Shown: piece after piece, positions 45,340 through 54,793 of the stretch
How positions within the stretch are numbered: position 1 is the first letter of the stretch
Layout of the letters: every line of letters begins with the position of its first letter
Source: Zwartia vadi
GTDB lineage: Bacteria > Pseudomonadota > Gammaproteobacteria > Burkholderiales > Burkholderiaceae_B
Assembly: GCF_030410375.1 (NCBI RefSeq)
Contig: NZ_JAUHHE010000004.1
Coordinates: forward strand, 177,386-241,385
Length of the DNA stretch: 64,000 nucleotides
Direction: 5' to 3'
Program-made: the position numbers and the translations under genes
The notes under the pieces: model-generated
What the model saw: only the letters and a program-made list of their open reading frames with translations
Database searches by the model: none
Told to the model about the DNA's origin: nothing

Positions 45340-47051
45340 TGTTTGAATTTCGAAGTCCATTCCCAATCAAAATCAACTGCAGGTCTTGGAGAAGGTGGGA
45401 GTTGATCAAGTACTTTCAGATATTCGATCAAATCCATCCGTTCATTGTGTGTGAGTTTAGGACCGATAATGCCAGGCCCTTTTCCATCATTAAACTCATG
45501 GCCGCTATTCGAGTTCCCGACGAGTGAAGTATCGAGCAAGAAATAGTTGCCATTGGATTTTGTCGAGGTATAGCCAAGTTTGACAGGGTCATACTCATAG
45601 CTCCCCGTCCAGAATTGTTTGGAGCGCTCAGCGACAGGACTCAATAATTCATACATATTCGGCACAGAACCATTGTGCAGATAGGGTGGAGTTGCCCAAA
45701 TCCCTTCCAACGTTCTAGCCTTGTAAGCCAGCGGTCCACGGATTTCATTGGCACGTCCAAAACCATTTAGTTTGTCACGTTCGTCTTTGCTAATACGTAA
45801 CTTGTTGTAGGCATAGTTTTGAATCGAATCGATCCCAAACTTCAAGCCCTCCGAGCCTGATACAGGCGCTGAATTTCCACTCAATTTCGATAGATCGTAT
45901 CTTCGGTCATGATAAGTTTTTGCGTGGGCGGGATCTGTCCCGATAATCGAAAGAGGTACAGTCACAACGGCTAATTCAGCTTTGAGATTGTGAGGGGGTC
46001 GAATAGGATGAGCGGCATGACAGCTTGAACAATGTTGTTCAAAAAGTTTTTTGCCATTATTTATTTTTCCCTGATCGATTCGTCCGAGCAGGTCCTCCGG
46101 CCAACGGGGAGCAGTGAGGGAACGTATTGCCTCCTCCATGTCAGCCGCAGCTAAAAAATCAACCGAAGTGATCCATCGATCCTCACCTTCAATAGGATTT
46201 CCTTTCGCATCAATAAAATTAGTTGTGCCGTTGTTGCCAAGAACCTGAAGAATGTTACGCGCCATGGGTTGACTAAACGAGGCGTTGTAATGCACCCAAT
46301 TGAATTTCCAAATATTCCAAAGCGGAGGATGATTAGCCGGTGCATTCGTTTTGTGAAAATTGGAAGATTCAAGCAGTCGCTGCCCGAACACATAGTTTCC
46401 AATCCTGTTTAATGCATCGGCTCGACCAGGTCCGGGTTGTGTGGACGTTCCGGGCGCCTTGTTTGATGCTTCCGTACTCCAGGCCATATTACTCAGTACA
46501 TGAGTGATTTGCTTATTTAAATCAGCATCGCTGATGCTTTCGATTTTTTGCACACGCGAGACAAAGCGATTCCATTTATCTTTATCTTTAAAGGTACTGT
46601 CGAGTGAAGCATAAAATTCACCCAAAAGACCGCTGATATCAAAGTTTGCTGATCCACCGTCCATCCTGATCGACTTGCCTTGATAAGAGATCTGACTGGT
46701 GTGACATGCAGAGCATGATAATCCTACGTGGCCCTGCACGGAGGAACCCTTTGGTGCGACAGCAAAACCAATTGGGAGATCGTAAGGATTATGTTTGTTC
46801 TTTTCCTCGAACAGAAAACCTAGACTCTTGAGGTATGTTCGGCCCATCAAAAGTGAATTTGAATCTTTTCTTTCAACGGATACAAGCCAACTCACCGGCG
46901 CAAGTGCTTGTCCCAGGGAACGATAGTGCCAGTACTCTCGTTCGTTTTTAGTCCAGCCCTGGTCCAGCCATTTTGTCTGTAGGCCGTCTTGCGCTGCATG
47001 CACAGGGGTCAGCAAGGCTAAATAAAGAAATAAAAATTTAATTTTTTTCAT
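45336..47051 (-). CDS. RoxA-like di-heme c-type oxygenase/peroxidase, secreted copy
   Basis: 571 aa with a cleavable signal (FLFLYLALLTPVHAAQ). Heme motifs are CSACH (113-117) and CSSCH (341-345); NASFSQPMARNILQVLG, PPYLHNGSVPNMYELL and NSNSGHEF (H518) are shared with the next gene. The pair align over their whole length with a few short gaps, so they arose by tandem duplication and then diverged considerably. One is soluble and one appears lipidated, which recalls RoxA/RoxB-type pairs. It heads the operon with the carotenoid-type gene and the di-heme cytochrome. Confidence 0.8.
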   Translation of the reverse strand: MKKIKFLFLYLALLTPVHAAQDGLQTKWLDQGWTKNEREYWHYRSLGQALAPVSWLVSVERKDSNSLLMGRTYLKSLGFLFEEKNKHNPYDLPIGFAVAPKGSSVQGHVGLSCSACHTSQISYQGKSIRMDGGSANFDISGLLGEFYASLDSTFKDKDKWNRFVSRVQKIESISDADLNKQITHVLSNMAWSTEASNKAPGTSTQPGPGRADALNRIGNYVFGQRLLESSNFHKTNAPANHPPLWNIWKFNWVHYNASFSQPMARNILQVLGNNGTTNFIDAKGNPIEGEDRWITSVDFLAAADMEEAIRSLTAPRWPEDLLGRIDQGKINNGKKLFEQHCSSCHAAHPIRPPHNLKAELAVVTVPLSIIGTDPAHAKTYHDRRYDLSKLSGNSAPVSGSEGLKFGIDSIQNYAYNKLRISKDERDKLNGFGRANEIRGPLAYKARTLEGIWATPPYLHNGSVPNMYELLSPVAERSKQFWTGSYEYDPVKLGYTSTKSNGNYFLLDTSLVGNSNSGHEFNDGKGPGIIGPKLTHNERMDLIEYLKVLDQLPPSPRPAVDFDWEWTSKFKQ

Positions 47052-47267
47052 GATAGGTGTTCAAAATTGCGGATTTTGATCCTACGAAATCGTATCAATA
47101 CTATCTGTTAAAGAGCCGGATAAATCTTACGAATTCTGACAACTGACATCATAAGAATTTGAGGCAACCAAACTCATTCACGAAAATGTCTGTAGACCCC
47201 TGCAAATCCTGCAACAACAATTCCTGTGCCGCATCAGAAAGTCTAAAAGTCTTGCCTCGATGGCATC

Positions 47268-47660
47268 TCAGATTAACTCTGACAACTCGATTAAATTTAG
47301 GTCCGGATCTCTAAGGTAAATTGAGCGAATCTTGCCGATCGCACCTGTACGTTGAACGGGGCCTTCTAAAATTTCCCAATTAGCATGATTGATTTTCTCG
47401 ATCACCGAATCCAATGTGTCCGTGACGATAAAGCATAAGTCCAGCGCGCCGGGGACTGGCAAATGTGCCCTGGGTGAAAGCTCAGCACCCTGCACATGAA
47501 GATTGATCTTTTGATTACCAAACTTGAATGCCTTGCGTTGAATGGGTGGCGAGCCTGCAACAAAGTTTTCAAGATGCATGCCGAGCACACGCGTGTAAAA
47601 ATCAATACAAGCTTTTTCCCGTGAGGTTGTTAAGACGAAGTGATCAAGTCTTTCAATCAT
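47268..47660 (-). CDS. VOC-family (glyoxalase/dioxygenase-fold) protein
   Basis: 130 aa single-module VOC protein: ERLDHFVLTTSREKACIDFYTRVLGMH at the start, INLHVQGAELSP, LDLCFIVTD and the C-terminal YLRDPDLNLIELSE. The metal ligands expected in this fold are H7, H55 and E127, all visible. It could be a lyase, a thiol transferase or a dioxygenase. It lies upstream of the RoxA-like operon on the same strand but 217 bp away. Confidence 0.85.
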   Translation of the reverse strand: MIERLDHFVLTTSREKACIDFYTRVLGMHLENFVAGSPPIQRKAFKFGNQKINLHVQGAELSPRAHLPVPGALDLCFIVTDTLDSVIEKINHANWEILEGPVQRTGAIGKIRSIYLRDPDLNLIELSELI

Positions 47661-47953
47661 CTCAAAACTCCATTTATCTTTAATTTATCTTTAAATCACT
47701 ATAAATTTTTTTATTGTGTCATCGATCCAAATCCTCTACAAATTTGCAGGGATCAATGGATCACGACAAGTCACTTGCTGATAGCACATTGAATTTTAAG
47801 ATCTCCAGCACTCTATCTTCATCATAGTTAATCAATACCAAGAAAGTTGATACTCGACAGCATCGGCTAGATTGTCGTTATTGGTCGGATTTAAAGAATT
47901 TCTCCTTCCTATAATTATCTAACTTTATCCATTTAATAGAGAATTGATACAAA

Positions 47954-49327
47954 ATGAAAATCTTCTTGAGATCCTTCATCGCATCATATCTTCTCATTAC
48001 TGTGATAGTTCCGCTTTCTGCTCACTCAGCAGAAAAGCTCGATCTACCAAGTGTGATTATTTTTAAAAATGTAGATGTTTTTGACGGTAAGTCTCCTCAG
48101 CTTGTAAAGAACGCTTACGTTTTAGTGAGGGAAAACCAAATCGAGTCCATTACCCATACTGAACCTGTCGTTTCTAATCAATCGCGCATAACGATTATTG
48201 ATGGTTCCGGACGAGTGTTGATGCCCGGTCTGATTGACAACCATTATCACACTGCTTTTGCGTCGGGTAAGATGAGTTCGTTTTTTACGAGCGATCCATC
48301 GCTTGCATACTATCGTGCCGGACGAGAGGCGCAAGCAGTGTTGATGCGCGGTTTTACATCCATCAGGGATTTGGCTGGAGGAACCTATGGTTTAAAACAA
48401 GCAATCGATCAAGGTGTGGTGAATGGTCCGCGCATGTGGGTATCGGGAGCGGGCATTTCTCAGACAAGTGGGCATGCTGACTTTCGTAGTATCAATGAGA
48501 TTCCTGCGGCTGAAAGTAACGCGCCCAACTTCATGGTTCGAAATAATCACGCCATCGTTGCGGACGGTGTCGCGGAAGTTCAAAAACGCGTTAGAGAGCA
48601 ACTGATGCAAGGGGCGAGCCAAATTAAGATCATGGCCGGAGGTGGAGTGACGTCTCTGTATGATCCCATTGACGTCTCCCAGTACTCTTTGGCTGAAATG
48701 AAAGCTGCAGTCGAGGCAGCGGAAAATTGGAATACCTATGTGACTGTCCATGCTTACACACCCAGAGCTGTTCGTATGGCGATCGAGGCAGGTGTTAAAG
48801 CAATTGAACATGGGCATTTGCTTGATGAAGATACCGTTAAGCTGATGGCCGATAAAGGTATCTGGTGGAGTTTGCAACCTTTTTTGGATGATGAGGACGC
48901 CAATCATCAAACCGGAATGGCTTACATAAAAAAGCAAATGACTCAGAAAGGTACTGAGCAGGCTTACCGACTCGCAAAAAAATACAACGTCAAAACTGCG
49001 TTTGGTACCGATATTCTTTTTTCTCCTGAAGGCGGAGTCAAGCAAGGAAAGATTTTGACAAAGCTCACGAGATGGTATTCACCGGCAGAAATTCTGAAAA
49101 TGGCGACGCACGATAATGCTGAGTTGTTGGCGCTATCAGGACCGAGAAGTCCTTATCAGGGAAAGCTTGGAGTCATCGAGCAAGGTGCTTTAGCGGACTT
49201 GATTCTAGTAAATGGCAATCCACTTGAAAATATCCAATTGATCGCTGATCCTGATAAAAACTTTAACGTGATAGTGAAAGATGGAAAAATTTATAAGAAT
49301 ACGCTTCAGGTAAACAAGAGAAATTGA
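47954..49327 (+). CDS. Exported metal-dependent amidohydrolase
   Basis: 457 aa with signal peptide (SFIASYLLITVIVPLSAHSA). The amidohydrolase barrel has the HxH pair in LMPGLIDNHYHTAFA, a metal-bridging Lys candidate in IKIMAGGGVTS, His ligands in VTVHAYTPRA and IEHGHLLDED, and the Asp in TAFGTDILFS. It belongs to the imidazolonepropionase-like/prolidase group that hydrolyses cyclic amides, Xaa-Pro or Xaa-Arg dipeptides, and some mycotoxins. The substrate is unknown. Start by ATG at 47954. Confidence 0.87.
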   Translation: MKIFLRSFIASYLLITVIVPLSAHSAEKLDLPSVIIFKNVDVFDGKSPQLVKNAYVLVRENQIESITHTEPVVSNQSRITIIDGSGRVLMPGLIDNHYHTAFASGKMSSFFTSDPSLAYYRAGREAQAVLMRGFTSIRDLAGGTYGLKQAIDQGVVNGPRMWVSGAGISQTSGHADFRSINEIPAAESNAPNFMVRNNHAIVADGVAEVQKRVREQLMQGASQIKIMAGGGVTSLYDPIDVSQYSLAEMKAAVEAAENWNTYVTVHAYTPRAVRMAIEAGVKAIEHGHLLDEDTVKLMADKGIWWSLQPFLDDEDANHQTGMAYIKKQMTQKGTEQAYRLAKKYNVKTAFGTDILFSPEGGVKQGKILTKLTRWYSPAEILKMATHDNAELLALSGPRSPYQGKLGVIEQGALADLILVNGNPLENIQLIADPDKNFNVIVKDGKIYKNTLQVNKRN

Positions 49328-49371
49328 TGTTTCAACGCGCACGATTATCGCGTGACTAATGTTCGCCATCC

Positions 49372-52300
49372 TTGAATAATGAGAGTGCGGTGCCTAACCT
49401 CAAGTTGTCCACTTCTTTTTTGATTGTAGTAACAAGCTCCCATCTTGCCATGAGCACATCTGTCTATGCTCAGTGGGTTCCCAGTACTGAATACCAAAAC
49501 CAACCTGCACTCTCGATTATCGGTGTGCATAACCCTGATCCACTCAACCCATCCTCTTATGACCAGGGCTTTACCGGTAATGGTGTCAGGGTCGGTATCA
49601 TCGACTCCGGTATTAATCCTGACCATATCGAGTTCAACAACAAAATTTTGGCCGGTATGAGTGCGGGAGCAAACCCAGTGTGGTCTGGGCTATCCGGCTT
49701 TACAGGACGTCTTTACGATAGCAATGATGAAAAAGGAGATGGTCATGGCACACATGTGGCGAGTATTGCCGCAGCACGTCTAGATGGAAACAGTACGCGT
49801 CCAAACAACATGCAAGGCGTCGCGTACAACTCTAGCCTAGTGATTGCAGGATGGGATGCTAATGGTATAGATCCCACATTGACACCGGTGGAAGCACTTA
49901 GCCGACTGGATCCTCAATGGGGAAGAGCCTTTGATTATGTGACAAGTCAAGGCGTACGTGTCATCAATAATAGTTGGGGTGACAACAGTCCCGGCCTTGA
50001 TCCGAAGCAGGAGTCGCTCGCGTTTGTAAAGAATGCACCGCTTACGGTGCAGGCAATGGAACGTGCACTTGCAAACAACGTGGTGATCGTATTTGCCAAC
50101 GGTAATGATCGCGACGAACCAGGAATGGGACTCAACCCGGGAGCACCCACAGCATTGCCGACTTACATACCTTCGATTGCCGCCTACGGAGGCTGGATTG
50201 CCGTGACATCAACGGACCTTGCAACCAGTGGTCCGCTAGCAGAAAGAATTCCGAGTTATGCAAGTTATTGCGGGGTGGCAGCTTCATATTGCATCGCAGC
50301 GCCTGGTGGCGGTTCGGAAACTGGGCAGGGGATCAATGGTGCCGCCTCCGGAACTCGGGATCCTTCAACCAATATTTACACGGTTAATGACCGCTATGTC
50401 GGAATGACTGGCACTTCCATGGCCGCACCAATCGTCGCTGGCGCGGTTGCCTTGGTGGCGGAAAAATATCCATGGATGACCAACCGTAATCTGGTCACTA
50501 CCATTCTGACAACTGCAAGCGAAGCGCACAATGCACCAAGCCCTATTTACGGACGGGGTCTGCTCGACGTGAATCGCGCGATCAATGGCCCAGCGATATT
50601 TGAAGAGACATTCGTTGCAAATCTGCCCAAACAAATGACTTCTATTTTTAGCAATCCGATTTCTGGTGATTATGGGCTGAAGAAAATCGGGCAAGGCACC
50701 TTGAGACTGTCTGCTAACAATACGTTCAAGGGACCAACAGAAATACTTGAGGGTGTGCTTTACGCCGATAAAGACGTCAGTCTTGGCTCAGATAAAAGTC
50801 AGGTGGTGATTTCCAATGGGACTTTAAGGCTAGGTTCGGGTTTTGTGACTGCCGTTGATGGGCAATGGCGAAAACCAATTGGAGTGGGTGCTAATGGTGC
50901 GGTCATCGATACCAATGGAAACATTATTTCTTATGCGGGTGGGCTGATTGATTTAACGAATAAAGATGGCTCAATGGGAACGCTGTCATTTATCGGTACG
51001 CCGATGTCTATCGTGGCAGATTTAAAACTCAACGCTGACTGGAACGCTGATCTGGTTATCCCGTCTGGCTTGAGCTTAAGTGGCAGTGGAGCCATCCTCG
51101 GCAAACTCACTATGAATGGAAGTTACCGTCCGGGTAATTCACCGGGTACGGTAACGAGTACTGGCTCAATGCAGATGACCCCTCAATCAGTGCTTGAAAT
51201 CGATATTGACGGGCCAGGCACGTCTGATGGTCCAGGCAATTTTGATCGGCTAATATTCACATCAGTAGATAGCAACTTCAACGCAAATGGCACTTTAAAG
51301 GTTTTGCTACGTGGTATCAGTGCTTCTGCAAACAACAATTACAGTCCAGCACTTGGGCAGGGTTTTGAGTTTCTCTCGACCTACGGTGTCATATCGAATT
51401 CATTCACTACACTCGAGCAGCCTACTTCTGGGTTGTTGCCTGGCACGCAAATGGATGTGGTTTACAGTCCAAATATGCTGAAGCTACATGTAACGCCGGC
51501 TTCTTATGCAAACATCAGTGCAGCGTCTGTCTCAAGCAACGTCAACCGCGATGGTTTGGGAAGAATTTTGCAAGGGATTCGACCTACGGCAGGCGTGCGA
51601 GAATCAGACATCACCCGCAAAACTTTATTTGATGCACTTGCACCTCAATCGACATCAAGTTTGCCAGTGAGTATGGACCAGTTGGCTGGCGTATCGTATG
51701 TGCAACTTCTAGGCTTAGCTCAGCAGAACACTTTATTTCTGTTGGGAGAGATGAATAGTGCTTCAAATTTTAATCGGTGGAGTCGACCTGGCAAAACTCC
51801 TTCAAATCAGACGACACAAGAAAATGCGAATAAAGACAGCTGGGGGAGAGTCATTGGTCGTTATTCTTCTTTGGGTGGCGACAGCACAATCGGAACTACC
51901 ACCGATACGCTTGGTGGCGTAGTGTTGGGCACACAACGCAAGATCGGTGATCAGACACATCTTGGGTTTAGTATGGGCTATGGCAACAGCAGCTCAAAAC
52001 TTCCATCAAATATGGGCTCAGGCTCTACACAAAACCTGCAGTTGATGACCTATGGTTCCAGAATTCTCAACGATGGCTTCTATCTTCAAGGCGGGATCGG
52101 ACTTGGGGGCAATATCTTGTCAGCCAATCGTTCTTTGTCTCTGGTTAGCTCTGATTACAACGCCACGATTAAGACAGCAAACATTTCTGCCAATCTGAAC
52201 ATTGGCCAGTTTATACAAAAGGCCGACTGGTATTACGAATGGAATGTAGGCCTGAACTACCTAGGCATGCGTACCTTCGGTTTCAATGATTCGCGTGGGA

Positions 52301-52650
52301 TGAACGCATACCAAGTATCAGGCCAGTCCACTAACAACACATCTGTTCAGCCCGTTATAGGACTGACAGCGGGTATTCCGTTTCAAACAAAAGAAACCGC
52401 GTGGCAGTTACTTGGATCAGTCAATTATGCATACGAACTGGCGGACAATCGCGCTTATCTCAATACAGTTGTTTTAAATGAAAATCTGCGTATTCAGAGC
52501 TCAGAGATCGGCCGCAGTCGTTTGACTCTTGGCGTTGCACTCAATGCCAATATCAGCGAGAGTGCAGTTTTTTCACTGAGTCTCATGAATCAGATGGCGA
52601 CGAACTGGAACGCACTGTCGGCGTTTGCTAATTTAAGTGTACGTTTCTGA
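49372..52650 (+). CDS. Subtilase (S8) autotransporter
   Basis: 1092 aa. The passenger is a subtilisin with D78 (GIIDSGINPDH), H128 (GDGHGTHVAS) and S349 (GMTGTSMAAPIVAGA), plus the oxyanion Asn in FANGND. A passenger-associated repeat (GTLRLSANNTFKGPTEILEGV) and a beta-helix linker (YRPGNSPGTVTSTG) lead to an autotransporter barrel of about 270 residues ending in the terminal Phe of SVRF. The signal peptide ends at VYA-Q. There is no in-frame ATG, so it starts at TTG (49372) or GTG (49390). The protease is displayed at or released from the cell surface. Confidence 0.92.
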   Translation: MNNESAVPNLKLSTSFLIVVTSSHLAMSTSVYAQWVPSTEYQNQPALSIIGVHNPDPLNPSSYDQGFTGNGVRVGIIDSGINPDHIEFNNKILAGMSAGANPVWSGLSGFTGRLYDSNDEKGDGHGTHVASIAAARLDGNSTRPNNMQGVAYNSSLVIAGWDANGIDPTLTPVEALSRLDPQWGRAFDYVTSQGVRVINNSWGDNSPGLDPKQESLAFVKNAPLTVQAMERALANNVVIVFANGNDRDEPGMGLNPGAPTALPTYIPSIAAYGGWIAVTSTDLATSGPLAERIPSYASYCGVAASYCIAAPGGGSETGQGINGAASGTRDPSTNIYTVNDRYVGMTGTSMAAPIVAGAVALVAEKYPWMTNRNLVTTILTTASEAHNAPSPIYGRGLLDVNRAINGPAIFEETFVANLPKQMTSIFSNPISGDYGLKKIGQGTLRLSANNTFKGPTEILEGVLYADKDVSLGSDKSQVVISNGTLRLGSGFVTAVDGQWRKPIGVGANGAVIDTNGNIISYAGGLIDLTNKDGSMGTLSFIGTPMSIVADLKLNADWNADLVIPSGLSLSGSGAILGKLTMNGSYRPGNSPGTVTSTGSMQMTPQSVLEIDIDGPGTSDGPGNFDRLIFTSVDSNFNANGTLKVLLRGISASANNNYSPALGQGFEFLSTYGVISNSFTTLEQPTSGLLPGTQMDVVYSPNMLKLHVTPASYANISAASVSSNVNRDGLGRILQGIRPTAGVRESDITRKTLFDALAPQSTSSLPVSMDQLAGVSYVQLLGLAQQNTLFLLGEMNSASNFNRWSRPGKTPSNQTTQENANKDSWGRVIGRYSSLGGDSTIGTTTDTLGGVVLGTQRKIGDQTHLGFSMGYGNSSSKLPSNMGSGSTQNLQLMTYGSRILNDGFYLQGGIGLGGNILSANRSLSLVSSDYNATIKTANISANLNIGQFIQKADWYYEWNVGLNYLGMRTFGFNDSRGMNAYQVSGQSTNNTSVQPVIGLTAGIPFQTKETAWQLLGSVNYAYELADNRAYLNTVVLNENLRIQSSEIGRSRLTLGVALNANISESAVFSLSLMNQMATNWNALSAFANLSVRF

Positions 52651-52693
52651 AAGACGGAATCTGACATGACGTTATTGAGGTAAGAGAAATATC

Positions 52694-52972
52694 ATGCATT
52701 TATTTGTCTATTACAAATTCATTCCTGCAGATTATCCAAATTTGCACGCTAACATCAATCGCCTTCAATTGAGTGTGACGAGTCAAATTTCAGGATTGCA
52801 ATGTAAACTTTTAAAACGTCCTAATTTGGATGATCAGGGTCGAGAAACCTGGATGGAACAGTACGACTTTCCTGATGAATTTTTTGATCAGCTGATGATC
52901 AAAATCAATGAAGAAACTGCAAAACTCGAACCGACTCCGCCTCGGATGAATGAAGTCTTCATTGACCATTGA
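52694..52972 (+). CDS. DUF4936-like small protein
   Basis: 92 aa: LFVYYKFIPADYPNLHANINRLQ at the start and ETWMEQYDFPDEFFDQL resemble the DUF4936 family of small soluble proteins in Betaproteobacteria, function unknown. It begins 43 bp after the autotransporter on the same strand and may share its transcript. The sequence has no signal or membrane segment. Confidence 0.65.
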   Translation: MHLFVYYKFIPADYPNLHANINRLQLSVTSQISGLQCKLLKRPNLDDQGRETWMEQYDFPDEFFDQLMIKINEETAKLEPTPPRMNEVFIDH

Positions 52973-53029
52973 TCAACCAACGAAGCAGTCTTACACAAGG
53001 AATATTTTAAGAATAATTTTAGGTGCGCA

Positions 53030-53812
53030 ATGGAAATTGATACTTCAACGCGATTAATTATTGCTGGTTTCACTTTCGCTATTTTTGCAATTTTCGAATC
53101 GCTCTATCCACATCGCTGTGCTTACATTCAAAAATCTCAACGCTGGACTGCAAATCTTGGACTTTTCTTTGTTGATTTATTTTTGGTTGGTATTCCTCTT
53201 GGTGCAGCAGCCTTTGGATTTATTTTATTTGCACAATCCCAAACATGGGGGCTGATGAATCAAATTGATCTGCCTTTCTGGTTCAAGGCTGTCATTGGTT
53301 TCATTTGTCTTGACGGCTTGCTGTACTTTCAGCACAGACTGTCACATAAACTTCCAATTTTGTGGCGCTTACACCGTGTCCATCATGCTGACACTGAGAT
53401 GGATGTCACAACGGCCAATCGAGTTCACCCGCTTGAGTCTGTTTGGCTAACTTTTCTGCGAGTTGCGCTGTGTGTTTTTCTTGGAATACCGTTACTGGTA
53501 TTGATCCTTTACCAAATTACATTAAATGTCGTGTCTATTTTTAATCACGCAAACATACGATTTCCAATGGGGATTGAACGCACTGTCAACAAGCTCTTCG
53601 TGACGCCAGCGATGCACGAAACCCATCATTCGGCACATGAACAGGATTTTGATACCAATTTTGCGTTCGTCTTTTCATTTTGGGACAAATGTTTCGGCAC
53701 TTATAAGCATCAATCAATTAAGCAGAATGGGGAGGTTGTGCTTGGAATTGATCAATTTCGCGACACAAAGGATTTGAGCGTAATCGGCTTACTGACTATG
53801 CCGTTTCGTTGA
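53030..53812 (+). CDS. Fatty acid hydroxylase/sterol desaturase-family membrane protein
   Basis: 260 aa with four or five hydrophobic segments and the di-iron His clusters HRLSH, HRVHHAD and HETHHSAHEQD in the spacing of the FA_hydroxylase family. Such enzymes hydroxylate or desaturate lipids, sterols or carotenoids (the beta-carotene hydroxylase CrtR/BCH group shares the fold). Given the RoxA-like and CruF-type genes 6-10 kb away, an isoprenoid substrate is conceivable but unproven. ATG at 53030. Confidence 0.88.
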   Translation: MEIDTSTRLIIAGFTFAIFAIFESLYPHRCAYIQKSQRWTANLGLFFVDLFLVGIPLGAAAFGFILFAQSQTWGLMNQIDLPFWFKAVIGFICLDGLLYFQHRLSHKLPILWRLHRVHHADTEMDVTTANRVHPLESVWLTFLRVALCVFLGIPLLVLILYQITLNVVSIFNHANIRFPMGIERTVNKLFVTPAMHETHHSAHEQDFDTNFAFVFSFWDKCFGTYKHQSIKQNGEVVLGIDQFRDTKDLSVIGLLTMPFR

Positions 53813-54168
53813 TGCAGTTGTGATCAGAATGGATCAGTTTTCGCCATTCATTCGCTCAAAATTTCCAAAATACTGCGTGTACTTCTAGTCGAACAGAAAG
53901 TTAACGAAAAATATCGCTCTAAGACCTGAGATTTGTTACTGGAGTTGATCGTATAGCTGCTAAATGCTTCAGTCCGAAAGTTATAACCGCACGCTTTTCT
54001 AATTCTCATCTCTATGCATTTTTAAATAAAATCAATGAGATACGATTGAGTAGTGCTGAATGTGTATCATCCACATGATGAATTTTATTTCATTCCAATC
54101 AAGCAAACCGTTCGTGTTTATTTTCGATTGAGCGGTTAGCTAATACTCTCTACTATCCCATAACAGTC
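53813..54168. other. Gene-free region with decayed tRNA-Val upstream copy
   Basis: No coding sequence is seen. From about 53,900 to 54,145 the sequence is a diverged copy of the region upstream of the tRNA-Val fragment at 58,042. Shared blocks include GTTAACGAAAAA-like, CTGATCGTAT/TTGATCGTAT, AAAATCAATGAGATA, CATTCCAATC and GCAAACCGTTCG, in the same order. It ends in GAGCGGTTAGCTAA, a decayed tRNA 5' end. Confidence 0.75.
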
Positions 54169-54702
54169 TTAAGGGTCGAGTTTTCGCTCCATAAAAAGCC
54201 AATAAGGTAAAAGGGCAGCTGGAGGCTCTGCCCCATCGTAAGCGGAGCAAAAGGCAAAGCCATGGGACAAATACAATGATTGTGCGTCCTTCATGAAAAC
54301 ACCCGTGTCCAATTTAAGTGTCTTGAAACCGCTTTGAGTCGCATCTGAAATCAAGCGCTTTAACATGGTTTTGGCAACGCCGCGGCCGCGATGTTCTGGT
54401 TTTGTGTAAATCCGGACCACTTCCGCATCACCACCGGGCAAGATCCTCAAACCACCCATGGCCACCGCACATTTGCCATCGACTAAAAGATAATACTTTG
54501 CATCACTCTGGTTGGTTGGACAGACTTCCTTTGCCGCAGTTGTAATGTATTGATCAAGAGGCATACCCACAACATCACTTATAGAAAACGAACAAGTTTT
54601 CTGAATTTCTTTATCCATCCAATCAAAATACTCCCTAGTCAAGGTCAATGCGTTTTCGGACCATTCATCTGCGTGTGCATTAACAAATTCAAGAGTACTC
54701 AT
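54169..54702 (-). CDS. GNAT-family N-acetyltransferase
   Basis: 177 aa. The acetyl-CoA-binding motif reads VRIYTKPEHRGRGVAKTMLKR, with KCAVAMGGLRILPGGDAEV before it and TLKLDTGVFMKDAQSLYLSHGF after it, a complete GNAT core. The acceptor is unknown. It lies 91 bp downstream of a lipoprotein gene on the same strand, inside the block bracketed by tRNA-Val remnants. Confidence 0.88.
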   Translation of the reverse strand: MSTLEFVNAHADEWSENALTLTREYFDWMDKEIQKTCSFSISDVVGMPLDQYITTAAKEVCPTNQSDAKYYLLVDGKCAVAMGGLRILPGGDAEVVRIYTKPEHRGRGVAKTMLKRLISDATQSGFKTLKLDTGVFMKDAQSLYLSHGFAFCSAYDGAEPPAALLPYWLFMERKLDP

Positions 54703-54793
54703 AGGATCGCTGATTAAAAATTTATTTTTGAAAATTCTTTACAGGCTAATGGATCGAAACGAAGGAAAAAGATTTGATCCTTTAAATCAAACG

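Noticed and set aside
48392..49045. 217-aa minus-strand ORF inside the amidohydrolase gene
   Set aside because: Antisense shadow of a gene with intact family motifs; its translation has no recognisable domain.
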